Shown here: piece by piece, positions 52,053-61,440 of the stretch
Layout: every line of letters starts with the position of its first letter
How positions within the stretch are numbered: the stretch's first letter is position 1
Assembly (NCBI RefSeq): GCF_014899185.1
Contig: NZ_CP045201.1
Location: forward strand, 3,945,501-4,009,500
Source of the DNA: Pseudooceanicola spongiae
GTDB taxonomy: Bacteria; Pseudomonadota; Alphaproteobacteria; Rhodobacterales; Rhodobacteraceae
Length of the DNA stretch: 64,000 nucleotides
Reading direction: 5' to 3'
Position numbers and translations under genes: made by a program
The notes under the pieces: model-generated
The model's input: the letters and a program-made list of their open reading frames with translations, nothing else
Database searches by the model: none
Told to the model about the DNA's origin: nothing

Positions 52053-52826
52053 TCAGGCGGCTTGCGGTTCGGGCTCTTTCGCGCCGGTCATGAAGGCGAC
52101 GGCATCGGACATGGAGTAGTCGCGCGGGTTGATGACGCAGAGACGACGCCCCAGCCGGTGGATATGGACCCGGTCGGCCAGTTCGAAGACATGCGGCATG
52201 TTGTGGCTGATCAGGATGATCGGAATGCCACGGTCGCGCACGTCCTGGATCAGCTCCAGCACGCGGCGGCTTTCCTTGACGCCGAGGGCGGCTGTCGGTT
52301 CGTCCAGAATGATGACCTTGGAGCCGAAGGCGGCGGCGCGGGCGACGGCAACGCCCTGACGCTGACCGCCCGAGAGGGTCTCGACCGTCTGGTTGATGTT
52401 CTGGATCGTCATCAGCCCGAGGTCCGACAGCTTCTGACGGGCGAAATCCTCCATCGCCTTGCGGTCGAGCTGGCGGAACACCTTTCCCATGATCCCGGGT
52501 TTGCGGATCTCGCGGCCCATGAACATGTTGTCGGCGATCGACAGGGCCGGCGACATGGCGAGGGTCTGATAGACCGTCTCGATCCCCGCGTCGCGGGCGT
52601 CGGTGGGGGCGGTGAAGCTGACGCGCTTGCCGTCGAGGTAGACCTCGCCCTCTTCGGGGACCACGGCGCCGGACAGCGCCTTGATCAGGGTCGATTTGCC
52701 AGCGCCGTTGTCGCCGATGACGGCCAGGATCTCGCCCGGCATCAGCTCAAAGTCGCAGTGGTCGAGGGCGGTGACGCGGCCATAGCGCTTGACCAGGTTC
52801 TTGGCGGAGAGGATGGGCGTGGTCAT
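52053..52826 (-). CDS. frcA: FrcA-type sugar ABC importer ATPase
   Basis: 257 residues from the ATG at 52826. It has a single ABC cassette, unlike the double RbsA type: Walker A GDNGAGKSTLIKAL, Q-loop region TVYQTLAMSPALS, signature LSGGQRQGVAVARA, Walker B VIILDEPTAAL and switch ISHNMPHV. This matches FrcA of the fructose/mannose importer known in Sinorhizobium. The start overlaps the permease stop by four bases. Last gene of the frcBCA operon. Confidence 0.85.
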   Translation of the reverse strand: MTTPILSAKNLVKRYGRVTALDHCDFELMPGEILAVIGDNGAGKSTLIKALSGAVVPEEGEVYLDGKRVSFTAPTDARDAGIETVYQTLAMSPALSIADNMFMGREIRKPGIMGKVFRQLDRKAMEDFARQKLSDLGLMTIQNINQTVETLSGGQRQGVAVARAAAFGSKVIILDEPTAALGVKESRRVLELIQDVRDRGIPIILISHNMPHVFELADRVHIHRLGRRLCVINPRDYSMSDAVAFMTGAKEPEPQAA

Positions 52827-53887
52827 GCGGAGACCTTTCTGATCCATTGGTCGACAGCGACGGCGGCGATGATCAGCACACCGATGAAGAAGTAGGTCCA
52901 CTGGGCGTCGGCCCCGAGCAGGCGCAGACCGAGGGTGAAGACCCCGACGATCAGCGCGCCGAACAGTGCCCCGAGGATCGAGCCACGTCCGCCGAACAGC
53001 GAGATGCCCCCGATGACGACAGCGGTGATGGATTCGATGTTTGCCTCATAGGCCGAGGTGGGGGAGACCGAGCCGAGCCGCCCGATCAGCGCCCAGCCTG
53101 CGAAGGCGCAGATCAGACCGGCGATCATGTAGACCGACATGATGGTCGCCTTGACGTTGACGCCGGAGAGTTGCGCCGCTTCGGGGTCGTCGCCGACGGC
53201 ATAGACGTGGCGGCCCCATGCGGTGTGGCGCAGGATCCAGGCCATCAGCAGCATCAGCACGATCATGAAGACCACGCCGAAGGTGAAGACCGCGCCGCCG
53301 ATCTGGAATTTCGTGCCCATGAACTGCAACAGCGGGGCGGTGGTTTCGATATCCTGCGCACGGATCGTCTCGTTGCGGGAATAGAGGTAGTTCGAGGCCA
53401 GGATGATCTGCCAAGTGCCCAGCGTGACGATGAAGGGCGGCAGTTTCATGCGGCTGATCAGCAGCCCGTTCAGTGCCCCGCAGAGGGTGCCGAAGGCGAG
53501 GCCGATCACGATCGAGATCGCCGGGGGAATGCCGTAGCGAAAGGTCATCTGCCCCATGACGACCGAGGAAATGACGGTAATCGCGCCGACCGACAGGTCG
53601 ATGCCCGCCGTCAGGATGATCAGCGATTGCGCCGCCGCGACGATGCCGACGATCTGCACCTGTTGCAGGATCAGCGTCAGCGCGAAGGGCGAAAAGAACC
53701 GCGAGCCGAGCAGAGCGCCGAAAACGATGATGGAGATCACCAGCACGATCAGGGGCACAAGCGCCGGGGTGACGTGCAGGGTGTGTTGCACACGGTGCAT
53801 GAAGCCGTGGTCTTCGTCCTGAAACTCGGCGAAGTTCTCTTCGCGGCGGGTTTTGACGATGTCTTCGTAAGAGTCGCTCTTGCTCAT
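52823..53887 (-). CDS. frcC: FrcC-type sugar ABC importer permease
   Basis: 354 residues. A 40-residue cytoplasmic start is followed by about ten membrane segments and CUT2 permease landmarks: LTAGIDLSVGAITVISS, LPPFIVTLGTWQIILASN, YAVGDDPEAAQLSGVNV and VVIGGISLFGGRGSILGA. It forms the channel for the FrcB-delivered sugar. It is separated from frcB by a 75-base gap that holds a perfect hairpin. Confidence 0.87.
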   Translation of the reverse strand: MSKSDSYEDIVKTRREENFAEFQDEDHGFMHRVQHTLHVTPALVPLIVLVISIIVFGALLGSRFFSPFALTLILQQVQIVGIVAAAQSLIILTAGIDLSVGAITVISSVVMGQMTFRYGIPPAISIVIGLAFGTLCGALNGLLISRMKLPPFIVTLGTWQIILASNYLYSRNETIRAQDIETTAPLLQFMGTKFQIGGAVFTFGVVFMIVLMLLMAWILRHTAWGRHVYAVGDDPEAAQLSGVNVKATIMSVYMIAGLICAFAGWALIGRLGSVSPTSAYEANIESITAVVIGGISLFGGRGSILGALFGALIVGVFTLGLRLLGADAQWTYFFIGVLIIAAVAVDQWIRKVSA

Positions 53888-53918
53888 CGCGCCGTCCCCT
53901 TCTGGCTGGCGGGAGGGG

Positions 53919-53941
53919 TGAGGCGGCGCGGCCGCCTCACG
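53919..53941 (-). terminator. Hairpin between frcB and frcC
   Basis: GTGAGGCGGC and GCCGCCTCAC form a perfect 10-bp stem with a three-base loop. It lies just after the frcB stop on the minus strand. It matches the position of similar stems after the two other binding-protein genes in the window. Confidence 0.6.
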
Positions 53942-53962
53942 GGTTGGTCAGGGTGACGGGGC

Positions 53963-54973
53963 TTAGCCCCAGCAGATGTCCGTGCCCTTGGTGGAGTCGA
54001 TGGAGTCGACCCCGTCCACGGGCTGGTCGGTCACGAGGGTGACGCCGGTGTCAAAGAAGTCCTTGCCTGTCGTGGGTTGCGGCAGGGTGCCATCCTTGGC
54101 GTATTGGGCAATCGCTTCGATCCCCTTGGAGGCCATCTGCAGCGGGTATTGCTGCGAAGTGGCACCGATCACGCCGTCGGCGACGTTCTGCACGCCGGGG
54201 CAACCGCCATCGACCGAGACGATCAGCACGTCTTTTTCACGGCCCAGCGATTTCAGCGCCTCGTAGGCACCGGCGGCGGCGGGTTCGTTGATCGTGTAGA
54301 CGACGTTGATCATGGGGTCCTGCGCGAGGAGGTTTTCCATCGCCTTGCGGCCACCCTCTTCGTTGCCTTGGGTCACGTCATGGCCGACGATGCGGGCGTC
54401 ATCCTCGTCGCCGTAGCGGCCGGGGTCCTTGATGTCGATGCCGAAGCCCTGCATGAAGCCCTGATCGCGCAGCACGCCGACGGTGGGCTGGCTGACGTTG
54501 AGGTCGAGGAAGGCAATCTTGGCATCCGCTGCGGCGTCGCCCAGCTTGGCCTTGGCCCATTGGCCGATCAGCTCGCCCGCCTTGAAGTTGTCGGTGGCGA
54601 AGGTGGCATTGGCCGCTGTCGCGGGATCAAGCGGGGTGTCGAGGGCGATGACGATGGCGCCCGCGTCCTGCGCCTGCTTGACGGACGACACGATGGACGA
54701 GGTGTCCGAGGCGGTCAGCAGGATGCCCTTGGCGCCGCTGGCGATGCAGGTCTCGATCGCCTGAGCCTGACTTTCGTGGTCGCCGTCGTATTTGCCGGCG
54801 AAGGTCATCAGCTTGAGGCCCAGTTCTGCGGCCTTGGCTTCGGCGCCTTCGCGCATCTTGACGAAAAACGGGTTGGTGTCGGTCTTTGTGATGATGCAGG
54901 CAGTGTCCTGCGCAAAAGCCGTACCTGCCGTCGCAGTGAGCGCGAGTGCGGAAATGGCGATAAATTTCTTCAT
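53963..54973 (-). CDS. frcB: FrcB-type sugar-binding protein
   Basis: 336 residues from the ATG at 54973 (GGAGGA upstream) with signal peptide [21 protein letters not shown]. Mature sequence [64 protein letters not shown] and [15 protein letters not shown] is typical of FrcB. It captures fructose, and probably related sugars, in the periplasm. It is divergent from frcR, with overlapping palindromes between them. Confidence 0.88.
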   Translation of the reverse strand: MKKFIAISALALTATAGTAFAQDTACIITKTDTNPFFVKMREGAEAKAAELGLKLMTFAGKYDGDHESQAQAIETCIASGAKGILLTASDTSSIVSSVKQAQDAGAIVIALDTPLDPATAANATFATDNFKAGELIGQWAKAKLGDAAADAKIAFLDLNVSQPTVGVLRDQGFMQGFGIDIKDPGRYGDEDDARIVGHDVTQGNEEGGRKAMENLLAQDPMINVVYTINEPAAAGAYEALKSLGREKDVLIVSVDGGCPGVQNVADGVIGATSQQYPLQMASKGIEAIAQYAKDGTLPQPTTGKDFFDTGVTLVTDQPVDGVDSIDSTKGTDICWG

Positions 54974-55085
54974 GTGTGGTCCTCCCAGACTGTACGCAGG
55001 GGCCGGACTCCTCTCCGGACCTTGTGCAGGCCGCCAACACAGCGGACAGGGCATGTGTAGGTGTGATTCCCGCCCCTCGTCAATA

Positions 55086-55115
55086 AATAAATCAAGTTGA
55101 CTTATTAATTAAGTC
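55086..55115. promoter_or_regulatory. frcO candidate: Overlapping palindromes, probable FrcR operator
   Basis: First dyad at 55086-55106: AATAAATCAA and TTGACTTATT around a central G, mismatched only at position six of each arm. Second dyad at 55099-55115: GACTTA and TAAGTC around TTAAT. Both lie in an AT-rich island within GC-rich DNA, between the frcB start and the frcR ATG. ROK-family repressors bind AT-rich inverted repeats of this kind. Confidence 0.6.
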
Positions 55116-55146
55116 ATGCAGAACTTCGCCAAGGAGGAACCCTTTC

Positions 55147-56319
55147 ATGACGATGACCGCCGCGCCCGGAATGGACGCGACAGTGCCCTTGCGCAGCTAC
55201 AGCGCCAATGAACGTGCGATCCTGAACCTGTTGCGGGTCGGGGGGCCGACGCCGTCGGCTGAGCTGGCGCGCCTGACGGGGCTGTCGGCGCAATCGGCCT
55301 CGGTCATCACCCGTGGGCTTGAGGCCGAGGGGCTGGTGCGGCGTGGCGATCCGGTGAAGGGGCGCGTCGGCAAGCCCTCGACCCCCATCGGGCTGGACCC
55401 GGACGGGGCGTTCTCGGTCGGTCTGCGGCTGGGGCGGCGGCAGTCGGATCTGGTGCTGATGGATTTCATCGGGCAGGTGCGGGGCCAGATCACCACCCGC
55501 CATGCCTATCCGACGCCTGCGCGCACGCTTGAGTTCGTCGCGCAGGGGCTGGCACGCTTTGCCGAGACACTGACCCCGGCGCAGCGCGGCCGCATTGCCG
55601 GGCTGGGCGTGGGCATGCCCTATGACCTCTGGGACTGGCTGGATCTGGTCGGCGCGCCCGAGGCCGAGATGCTGGCGTGGAAAAGCTTTGATCCCGAAGC
55701 GGCGCTGTCGGCGCGGACCGGGCTGCCGGTCTATGTCGGCAACGACAGCTCGCTCGCCTGTTACGGAGAGCATCTGTTCGGGGCCGCTGCGGGGATTTCG
55801 GATTTCGGATATATCTACCTTGGCGCCTTTGTCGGCGGCGGCGTGATGATGGACAACCGGCTTTACGCCGGGCCGGGGGGGAATGCGGGGGCGATCGCCT
55901 CGATCCCGGTGCCGCGACGCGATGGCAAGGTCGTGCAGCTGCTGGAGGTCGCCTCGGTCTATGAGCTTGAGCGGCGGATTGATCTGCGCGAGGCGGGCGC
56001 GGCTAAGCGGCTGCTGGGCGGCGCGGGCTGGGACGGCTTTGAGGATATCCGTGATCTTTGGCTGGGCGAGGTGGCGGAATATATCGCCTATGGCACGGTG
56101 TCGCTGGTGGCGATCCTGGATGTGCCGGTGGTGGTGATCGACGGCAGCGTGCCCGAGGCGCTGCGCGCCCTGCTGGTGGCGCAGGTCCGGGCGCGTATCG
56201 CCGGGATGGACACCCGCGGCATTGTGCTGCCCGAGGTGGTGGCGGGGCGTCTGGGCACCACGGCCTGTGCGCTGGGCGCAGCCTATCAGCCTATCGTCGC
56301 GCGCTATCTGGTCGAGTGA
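55147..56319 (+). CDS. frcR: ROK-family transcriptional regulator
   Basis: 390 residues. The N-terminal winged helix-turn-helix reads ILNLLRVGGPTPSAELARLT, SAQSASVITRGLEAEGLVRR. The ROK fold follows from about residue 80, with LPVYVGNDSSLACYGEHLFG and YIYLGAFVGGGVMMDNRLYAG. The usual ROK zinc-site cysteines are not evident. AAGGAGG precedes the start. Divergent location from frcBCA matches FrcR of rhizobia, a sugar-responsive repressor. Confidence 0.88.
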   Translation: MTMTAAPGMDATVPLRSYSANERAILNLLRVGGPTPSAELARLTGLSAQSASVITRGLEAEGLVRRGDPVKGRVGKPSTPIGLDPDGAFSVGLRLGRRQSDLVLMDFIGQVRGQITTRHAYPTPARTLEFVAQGLARFAETLTPAQRGRIAGLGVGMPYDLWDWLDLVGAPEAEMLAWKSFDPEAALSARTGLPVYVGNDSSLACYGEHLFGAAAGISDFGYIYLGAFVGGGVMMDNRLYAGPGGNAGAIASIPVPRRDGKVVQLLEVASVYELERRIDLREAGAAKRLLGGAGWDGFEDIRDLWLGEVAEYIAYGTVSLVAILDVPVVVIDGSVPEALRALLVAQVRARIAGMDTRGIVLPEVVAGRLGTTACALGAAYQPIVARYLVE

Positions 56320-56322
56320 CGC

Positions 56323-57327
56323 TCAGCCGTTGAAGCGGGCCATGAAGGCGCGGTCGATGCGGTCTTTCAGGTGCCAGAACGCAGCCCCCGAGGCGGTCAG
56401 CCCGTGCCAATCCGCGATAGCGCTGTGCCCCCCGAGGGACAGCAGTTTCAGATAATCGCTCTGAGGATGGTAGGGCCGCAAGGGCTGCCCCTGCGCGAGG
56501 GCCTGCAGGTTGTCGGCGAGGATCGGCGCCTGCCGCACCGCGAAGACCCCCGCCTTGGGCAGAGGGCGGGCGGTGAAATGGGCGCAGTCTCCGGTGGCGA
56601 AGAGGTCGGGGTGGGCGCCTGTCTGCAGCGTCGGGGCGACGGGGATGCCTTGCGGGCCGGTGAGGGCGTGCAGCCAGCGGTGCGGCTGGCCTCCGGTGGC
56701 AGTGATCTGCAGGTCGGCTTTGGGGGCGATGCTCTGGCCGAGGTGCAGGGTGGCGCCTGCGGTGTTCAGCGCGCGGGTCAGGCGGTGGCGGAGGGCCGGG
56801 GCAAGCTGCGGCGCGATGTGCTCGGCCCGGTCGATCAGGGTGACGTGGCTGCGGGGGCCGAGGCGATGCGCAGCGGCCAAGGCCAGCTCGCACCCCGCAG
56901 CGCCCGCGCCGAGGATGGCGACATGGCCGCCGCCCGCCGAGACAAAGCTGTCCCAACGGTCGCAGAGCGTGGCGAAGGGTTTCACCGGCAGGCCCGGCCC
57001 GCTGTGGTCAAGGCCGATGTCGAGGGAGGCGATATCATAAGCGATGTCGCCGCCGCTCTGCAGGGTGAGGCGTTTCGCGATGGGGTCGATTGCGCTGACG
57101 TGGGCCTGCAGGAAAGTGGCACCGGCGCGGGCGGCCAGTTGGGCGAGGTCGATCTGTAACTGGTCGCGGGTGTAGTGCCCGGCGAGGTAGCCCGGCACCA
57201 TGCCGCTGTAGGTGGCGTGGGGCTGCGCGTCGATCAGGGTCAGGCGCAGGTTGGGCGCGGCTTTGGCGTAGGCCTGCAGGACAAGGGCGTGGGTATGGCC
57301 GCCGCCGATCAGCACTACATGTTTCAT
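56323..57327 (-). CDS. SelD-related FAD/NAD(P)-dependent oxidoreductase
   Basis: 334 residues. FAD-binding VLIGGGHTHALVLQAYAKA at the N-terminus, ATYSGMVPGYLAGHYTRDQL, second dinucleotide site AILGAGAAGCELALAAA near residue 140, and LFATGDCAHFTARPLPKAG. This belongs to the NDH-2-like family often fused to, or next to, selenophosphate synthetase SelD. No SelD is visible here. It is the last gene of the six-gene operon and overlaps the ATPase gene by four bases. The physiological substrate is unknown. Confidence 0.85.
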   Translation of the reverse strand: MKHVVLIGGGHTHALVLQAYAKAAPNLRLTLIDAQPHATYSGMVPGYLAGHYTRDQLQIDLAQLAARAGATFLQAHVSAIDPIAKRLTLQSGGDIAYDIASLDIGLDHSGPGLPVKPFATLCDRWDSFVSAGGGHVAILGAGAAGCELALAAAHRLGPRSHVTLIDRAEHIAPQLAPALRHRLTRALNTAGATLHLGQSIAPKADLQITATGGQPHRWLHALTGPQGIPVAPTLQTGAHPDLFATGDCAHFTARPLPKAGVFAVRQAPILADNLQALAQGQPLRPYHPQSDYLKLLSLGGHSAIADWHGLTASGAAFWHLKDRIDRAFMARFNG

Positions 57328-57953
57328 AGGGTGATGACCGGGCCAGCGGCGGCCTCGGCATCCTCTGCGTCATGGGTGACCATGAGGGCGGGGATGTTGC
57401 GGGCGCGGATATGGGCGAAGGTGAAGGCGCGCATTTCGGCCCGCAGGGCGGTGTCGAGCTTGGCGAAGGGTTCGTCCAGCAGCAGCGCTCTCGGCTCGGC
57501 CAGCAGGCTGCGCATCAGGGCGACGCGGGCCCTCTGGCCGCCAGAGAGGGTGGCGGGGTCGCGGGCCTCCATGTCGGGCAGGCCTGCGTGCTCGAGGGCC
57601 TCTGTGACTGCTTTGCGGCGGGCCGTGCGGCCCCGGGTGCGGGGCGAGAGGCCGAAGGCAAGGTTGTCCCCGACCGACAGATGCGGGAACAGCAGGGCGT
57701 CCTGAAACAGCAGGCCGATCTGGCGGGTATGGGCGGGGCGCGTGGTAATGTCGTCCCCGTACAGGGTGATCTGGCCGGAGAGCGTGGCCTCGGGCGGCAG
57801 CGATCCTGCGATGGCATCCAGTAGCGTGGATTTGCCGACGCCGGAGGGGCCCATGACCGTGGTGATGCCCGGCGGGACGCTCAAGCTCAGCGGGGCGAAC
57901 AGGGGCGGCTGGCCGGGGAAGTGGATCGAGAGGGCGGTGAGGGTCAGGCCCAT
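57324..57953 (-). CDS. YnjD-like ABC ATPase
   Basis: 209 residues from the ATG at 57953. Longer upstream extension of the frame overlaps the permease and is non-coding. Walker A GPSGVGKSTLLDA, Q-loop LLFQDALLFPHLS, signature LSGGQRARVALMRSL, Walker B ALLLDEPFAKLD and switch VTHDAEDAEAA. Size and order match YnjD of E. coli, which is small for an importer ATPase. Overlaps the permease gene by 10 bases. Confidence 0.85.
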   Translation of the reverse strand: MGLTLTALSIHFPGQPPLFAPLSLSVPPGITTVMGPSGVGKSTLLDAIAGSLPPEATLSGQITLYGDDITTRPAHTRQIGLLFQDALLFPHLSVGDNLAFGLSPRTRGRTARRKAVTEALEHAGLPDMEARDPATLSGGQRARVALMRSLLAEPRALLLDEPFAKLDTALRAEMRAFTFAHIRARNIPALMVTHDAEDAEAAAGPVITL

Positions 57954-59626
57954 GCGGTATGCCCTCCGTTGAGGGCGCGGCGGTTGCGGTGGACCAGCGC
58001 GGGAAGGGCGAAGGCGATCAGGTACGCAAGCAGTGGCAGCGCGGCTTGCAGGGTGGCGGTCGCCCCGGTGATGCGCCGGTCGGAGCCGGATGCGAGGGTC
58101 ACGGCCTCGGTCGTCAGGGTGGCGATGCGGCCCGCGCCCATGAACAGCGTCGGCAGGTATTGCGCGACGGAGACGGCGACTCCGATGGCCGCGGCGGTCA
58201 GCAGCGGGCGCAGCAGGGCGGGGAGCTTGACCGCGATGAGCTGCCGCCATGGCCCTGCGCCAAGGGCGGCGGCGGTGCGCGTCAGGCGGGGGTCGAGGGC
58301 GCGCCACGGTGCCGAGAGGGTCAGCATGACATAGGGAAAGACGAAGAGCGTCTGCGCCCAGATCACCGCGCCCATGCCGCCTGAGATCCCGATCCGCAGG
58401 AACAGGATGTTGAGGCCGTAGAGGAACGAGATCTGCGGCACCAGCAGGGGCAGGTAGATCAGCGCCTCGGCCCATGGGGTGCGGCGGCGGGCGCGGTCCT
58501 CGCCCTCAAGCCAGGCCACGGCGAGCAGGGTCGAGAGCAGCGTTGTGGTGAGGGCGAGGAGGAGGGTGGTTGTCAGGGGGGCGGTGCTGGTGTCCCAGGC
58601 GCTGAGCGACCAGCTTTCGGGGGCAAGGCGCGGGAAGGGCCAGCGCCAGGCCAGCGACCAGACCAGCAGCGCGGCCATGGAGAGCGCGCCGAGGGCGAGA
58701 AGCGCCGTGGCGGTGAGCGCAGGCAGGGGGCCTAGCGCGCTGTGGGGGCCGCGTGTGCCTTTGCGCAGCCAGATGCGCCCAGCCCAGCCGGTGAGGCGCG
58801 CGGTGGCCCAGAGGGCGGCGAAGCTGGCGAGGACGAGGAGCGCTTGCAGGATCGCGCCGGCCGAGGCGGGCAACAGCTTTGCGGTGTCGGGGTCCGAGAA
58901 CAGGCGGGCCAGCAGCACCGCCAGCGTCGGCGGGGTCGCGGGGCCGAGGATCAGCGCCATGTCGACGTTGGACAGCGCATAGGCCAGCACGACCATCAGC
59001 GGCAGGCGGATCAGCGGCCAGATCTGTGGCAGCACGAGTTTGAGCCAGAGCGCGCCCGCGCCATAGCCCAGCGCCCGCCCGGTGATCAGGCTTTGCCGCA
59101 GGGGGATTTGCGACAGGGCCGAGAGGGTGACCAGCAGCAGAAAGGGCACCTCCTTGATCACCAGCCCGAGGATGAGGGCGAACCCGTGCGGGTCGTTGAC
59201 GGTGATCCAGAGCGGCGGCGTGCTCCAGCCAAGGACCTGCGCCAAGGCGCGTGCGATCCAACCCGAGGGCGCGATGAGGAAGGCGAGGCCGATGGCCATG
59301 GCGGCATGGGGCGCGGCGAGGAAGGGCGCCAGCAGGCGTGGCGGCACCGGGGCGCGGTCGGCGCGCGCAGCACAGAGCGCGACGACCAGCACGAAGGCGA
59401 TCAGCGTCGCGCCGAGGCCCGTGGTCAGCGTCAGCGCCAGGCTGGTGGTGAGGCCGGGCAGCTGCATCAGCTGCCCCCATGGCGCTGGGCTGAGGGTGGT
59501 TGCGCCGAGGGCGGGCAGGATGCCGAAACTGGCGCGCAGGCTCTGCCAGAGACCGGCGAGGATCGGCAGAACCCCCAGCAGGGCGACCAGCGACAGCACT
59601 GCGCGGCGCAGGGTGGGCTGCCTCAT
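57944..59626 (-). CDS. YnjC-like ABC permease, two fused halves
   Basis: 560 residues with about 12 membrane segments in two ABC-permease modules, as in ThiP and FbpB. The EAA-type coupling loops are RALGYGAGALWLKLVLPQIW in the first half and AAALGAGPWRQLIAVKLPAL in the second. YnjC of E. coli is about 50 residues shorter. It overlaps both neighbours by a few bases. Substrate unknown. Confidence 0.87.
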   Translation of the reverse strand: MRQPTLRRAVLSLVALLGVLPILAGLWQSLRASFGILPALGATTLSPAPWGQLMQLPGLTTSLALTLTTGLGATLIAFVLVVALCAARADRAPVPPRLLAPFLAAPHAAMAIGLAFLIAPSGWIARALAQVLGWSTPPLWITVNDPHGFALILGLVIKEVPFLLLVTLSALSQIPLRQSLITGRALGYGAGALWLKLVLPQIWPLIRLPLMVVLAYALSNVDMALILGPATPPTLAVLLARLFSDPDTAKLLPASAGAILQALLVLASFAALWATARLTGWAGRIWLRKGTRGPHSALGPLPALTATALLALGALSMAALLVWSLAWRWPFPRLAPESWSLSAWDTSTAPLTTTLLLALTTTLLSTLLAVAWLEGEDRARRRTPWAEALIYLPLLVPQISFLYGLNILFLRIGISGGMGAVIWAQTLFVFPYVMLTLSAPWRALDPRLTRTAAALGAGPWRQLIAVKLPALLRPLLTAAAIGVAVSVAQYLPTLFMGAGRIATLTTEAVTLASGSDRRITGATATLQAALPLLAYLIAFALPALVHRNRRALNGGHTAWA

Positions 59627-60813
59627 CTGGTGATGCGCCGCGCCCAGTCCTCGGTCAGGCGGGTCGTCCAGCTTGGGTGCGGTTCGAGCAGCGTCGGGCC
59701 GAGGTCGGCCAGCGTCGGCAGGGCCGGGGCGCTGGGCAGGGCGTCGAAGGCGGCGCGGGCCGTGTCGTCGAGCTTGGCGGGGTCGAGGACGGAGAAGGAG
59801 CCGAGCACCTCGATATTCTGCATATGCGCCTGGGTTTCGGGGGCGAGGAGGAAATTGGCCACGACCTCGGCCCCCGCGCTATGGGCGGCGTTATAGGGGA
59901 TGGCGACGAAGCTGACGTTGCCGATGGTGCCGCCTTCGGGGACGAAGACGCGCGCGGTGTCGGGCAGCAGGCCCTGATCTATGGCGGCGGCGGTGGAGGC
60001 GGGGTCAAATGACATGGCGATGTCGATCTCTGCGTCATTCAGCATCTGTTGCTGGACCGACTGGTTTTCGGGAAAGGCCGTGCCCTGCCGCCAGAGGTTT
60101 GGGCGCAGCGTCTCGTACCAGTCCCAGAGGGGGGCGGTCTGGGTGGCGTAGGTGGCGTCGGTCACGGGGGCTTGCAGGGCGCTCGGATCGGGGGCGAGTT
60201 CGACCAGCGCCTGTTTCAGGAAGGTCGCACCCATGAAGTTGGACGCATCCGGGTGCGTCATGCGGCCGGGGTGGGCGGCGGCCCAATCGGCGAAGGCGGC
60301 CATGCTGGTGGGCGGCGTGGTGACGCGGGCGCTGTCGGTGACGAAGACGAACTTGGCCAGCCGCCAGGGGCTCTCCATCCCTTCTACGGGCACGGTGAAA
60401 TCGGTGGTGGCGGCGGAGCCTGTGGTGAGGTCGAGGTAGCGCGCATTCGGCAGGTCAGACACGAAGGGGCCATGCAGCAGGCCCTGCGCCTTCATCGCAA
60501 GGAAGTTCGGGCCGTTGATCCAGATCAGGTCGACCGAGCCGTCGCTGTCTTGCCCTGCGGCTTTCTCCGAGAGGACGCGGGTGACGGCCTCGGCCGTGTC
60601 GCTGAGTTTCACCTGCTGGACGGAGACGCCGAAGCGCGCCTCGGTCTGCTGGCCGACCCAGTCGATGAAGGCATTGGTGCGCGCGTCACCGCCCCAGGCG
60701 TTGAAATAGACGGTCTGGCCGCGGGCGGCGGCGAGGGTCTCGGACCAGTCGGCAAGGGCCGGGGTGGCGCTTAGGGTCAGGGCAAGGGCAGTCGCGGCGA
60801 AGGGCAGGCGCAT
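59623..60813 (-). CDS. YnjB-like ABC substrate-binding protein
   Basis: 396 residues with signal peptide MRLPFAATALALTLSATPALA. The mature part has the iron/thiamine-type binding fold: GQTVYFNAWGGDARTNAFIDW, VDLIWINGPNFLAMKAQGLL and PVEGMESPWRLAKFVFV. It matches YnjB in length and gene order. The ligand is unknown for the whole family. It overlaps the permease by four bases and follows the phosphatidyltransferase-like gene by nine. Confidence 0.87.
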   Translation of the reverse strand: MRLPFAATALALTLSATPALADWSETLAAARGQTVYFNAWGGDARTNAFIDWVGQQTEARFGVSVQQVKLSDTAEAVTRVLSEKAAGQDSDGSVDLIWINGPNFLAMKAQGLLHGPFVSDLPNARYLDLTTGSAATTDFTVPVEGMESPWRLAKFVFVTDSARVTTPPTSMAAFADWAAAHPGRMTHPDASNFMGATFLKQALVELAPDPSALQAPVTDATYATQTAPLWDWYETLRPNLWRQGTAFPENQSVQQQMLNDAEIDIAMSFDPASTAAAIDQGLLPDTARVFVPEGGTIGNVSFVAIPYNAAHSAGAEVVANFLLAPETQAHMQNIEVLGSFSVLDPAKLDDTARAAFDALPSAPALPTLADLGPTLLEPHPSWTTRLTEDWARRITR

Positions 60814-60822
60814 GGGGGCTCC

Positions 60823-61440
60823 TCAGGGGGCGGTGTCGGAAAAGGCGCGCCAGCCCTGAAGCCAGCGCAGCACGGTGGAGAGGGCGCAGGCCAGCGCGAA
60901 GACCCCGGCGAGGGCGGGGAAGGCGGCGGGCCAGAGGCACATGGCGGTGAAGATCGCGATGGTCTCGAACCCCTCGGTCAGGCCGCCGAGGTAGTAGATG
61001 CCCTTGGTGGGGAAATCGGGTGCCGCGCGGCCCTGTTTCGCGGCGATGGTGGCGAAGGCGAGGAAGGACGAGCCGGTGCCGACGAAGGCCGCGATCAGGA
61101 TGGCGGCGGGCAGGGCGTTGCGGACGGGATCGTGCAGGGCGAACCCCAGCGGCACCAGCGCGTAGAAGACGAAGTCGAGCGAGATGTCGAGGAAAGCGCC
61201 GCGATCCGTCGGCGTTCCAAGCCGCGCGACGGCCCCGTCGAGCCCGTCGCACAGCCGGTTCAGCGCGATCAGAAGCAGCGCGATGCCCCAGCCCCCCAAG
61301 GCCAGCGCGAGCACCGCCAGCAGACCGCAGGCAAAGCCTGCGAGGCTGAGGCTGTCGGCGCTGACGCCCCGTCGCGCCAGTGCTGACGCAAGGGGCGCGA
61401 GGGCGGCGCGTTGCAGGGGCAGAAGGCGGGCGTCGATCAT
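60823..61440 (-). CDS. YnjF-like CDP-alcohol phosphatidyltransferase
   Basis: 205 residues. The catalytic CDP-alcohol signature D-G-x2-A-R-x8-G-x3-D-x3-D is present as DGLDGAVARLGTPTDRGAFL followed by DISLDF. About five membrane segments surround it. Members join a CDP-linked lipid to an alcohol; YnjF has no established acceptor. Its place within an importer operon suggests the transported molecule might be a head group or lipid precursor, which is speculation. It overlaps the reductase fusion by four bases. Confidence 0.9.
   Translation of the reverse strand: MIDARLLPLQRAALAPLASALARRGVSADSLSLAGFACGLLAVLALALGGWGIALLLIALNRLCDGLDGAVARLGTPTDRGAFLDISLDFVFYALVPLGFALHDPVRNALPAAILIAAFVGTGSSFLAFATIAAKQGRAAPDFPTKGIYYLGGLTEGFETIAIFTAMCLWPAAFPALAGVFALACALSTVLRWLQGWRAFSDTAP

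Noticed and set aside
57954..58475. N-terminal extension of the YnjD-like ATPase
   Set aside because: It lies within the permease gene in another frame; the ATPase starts naturally at 57953 with MGLTLTALSIHF.
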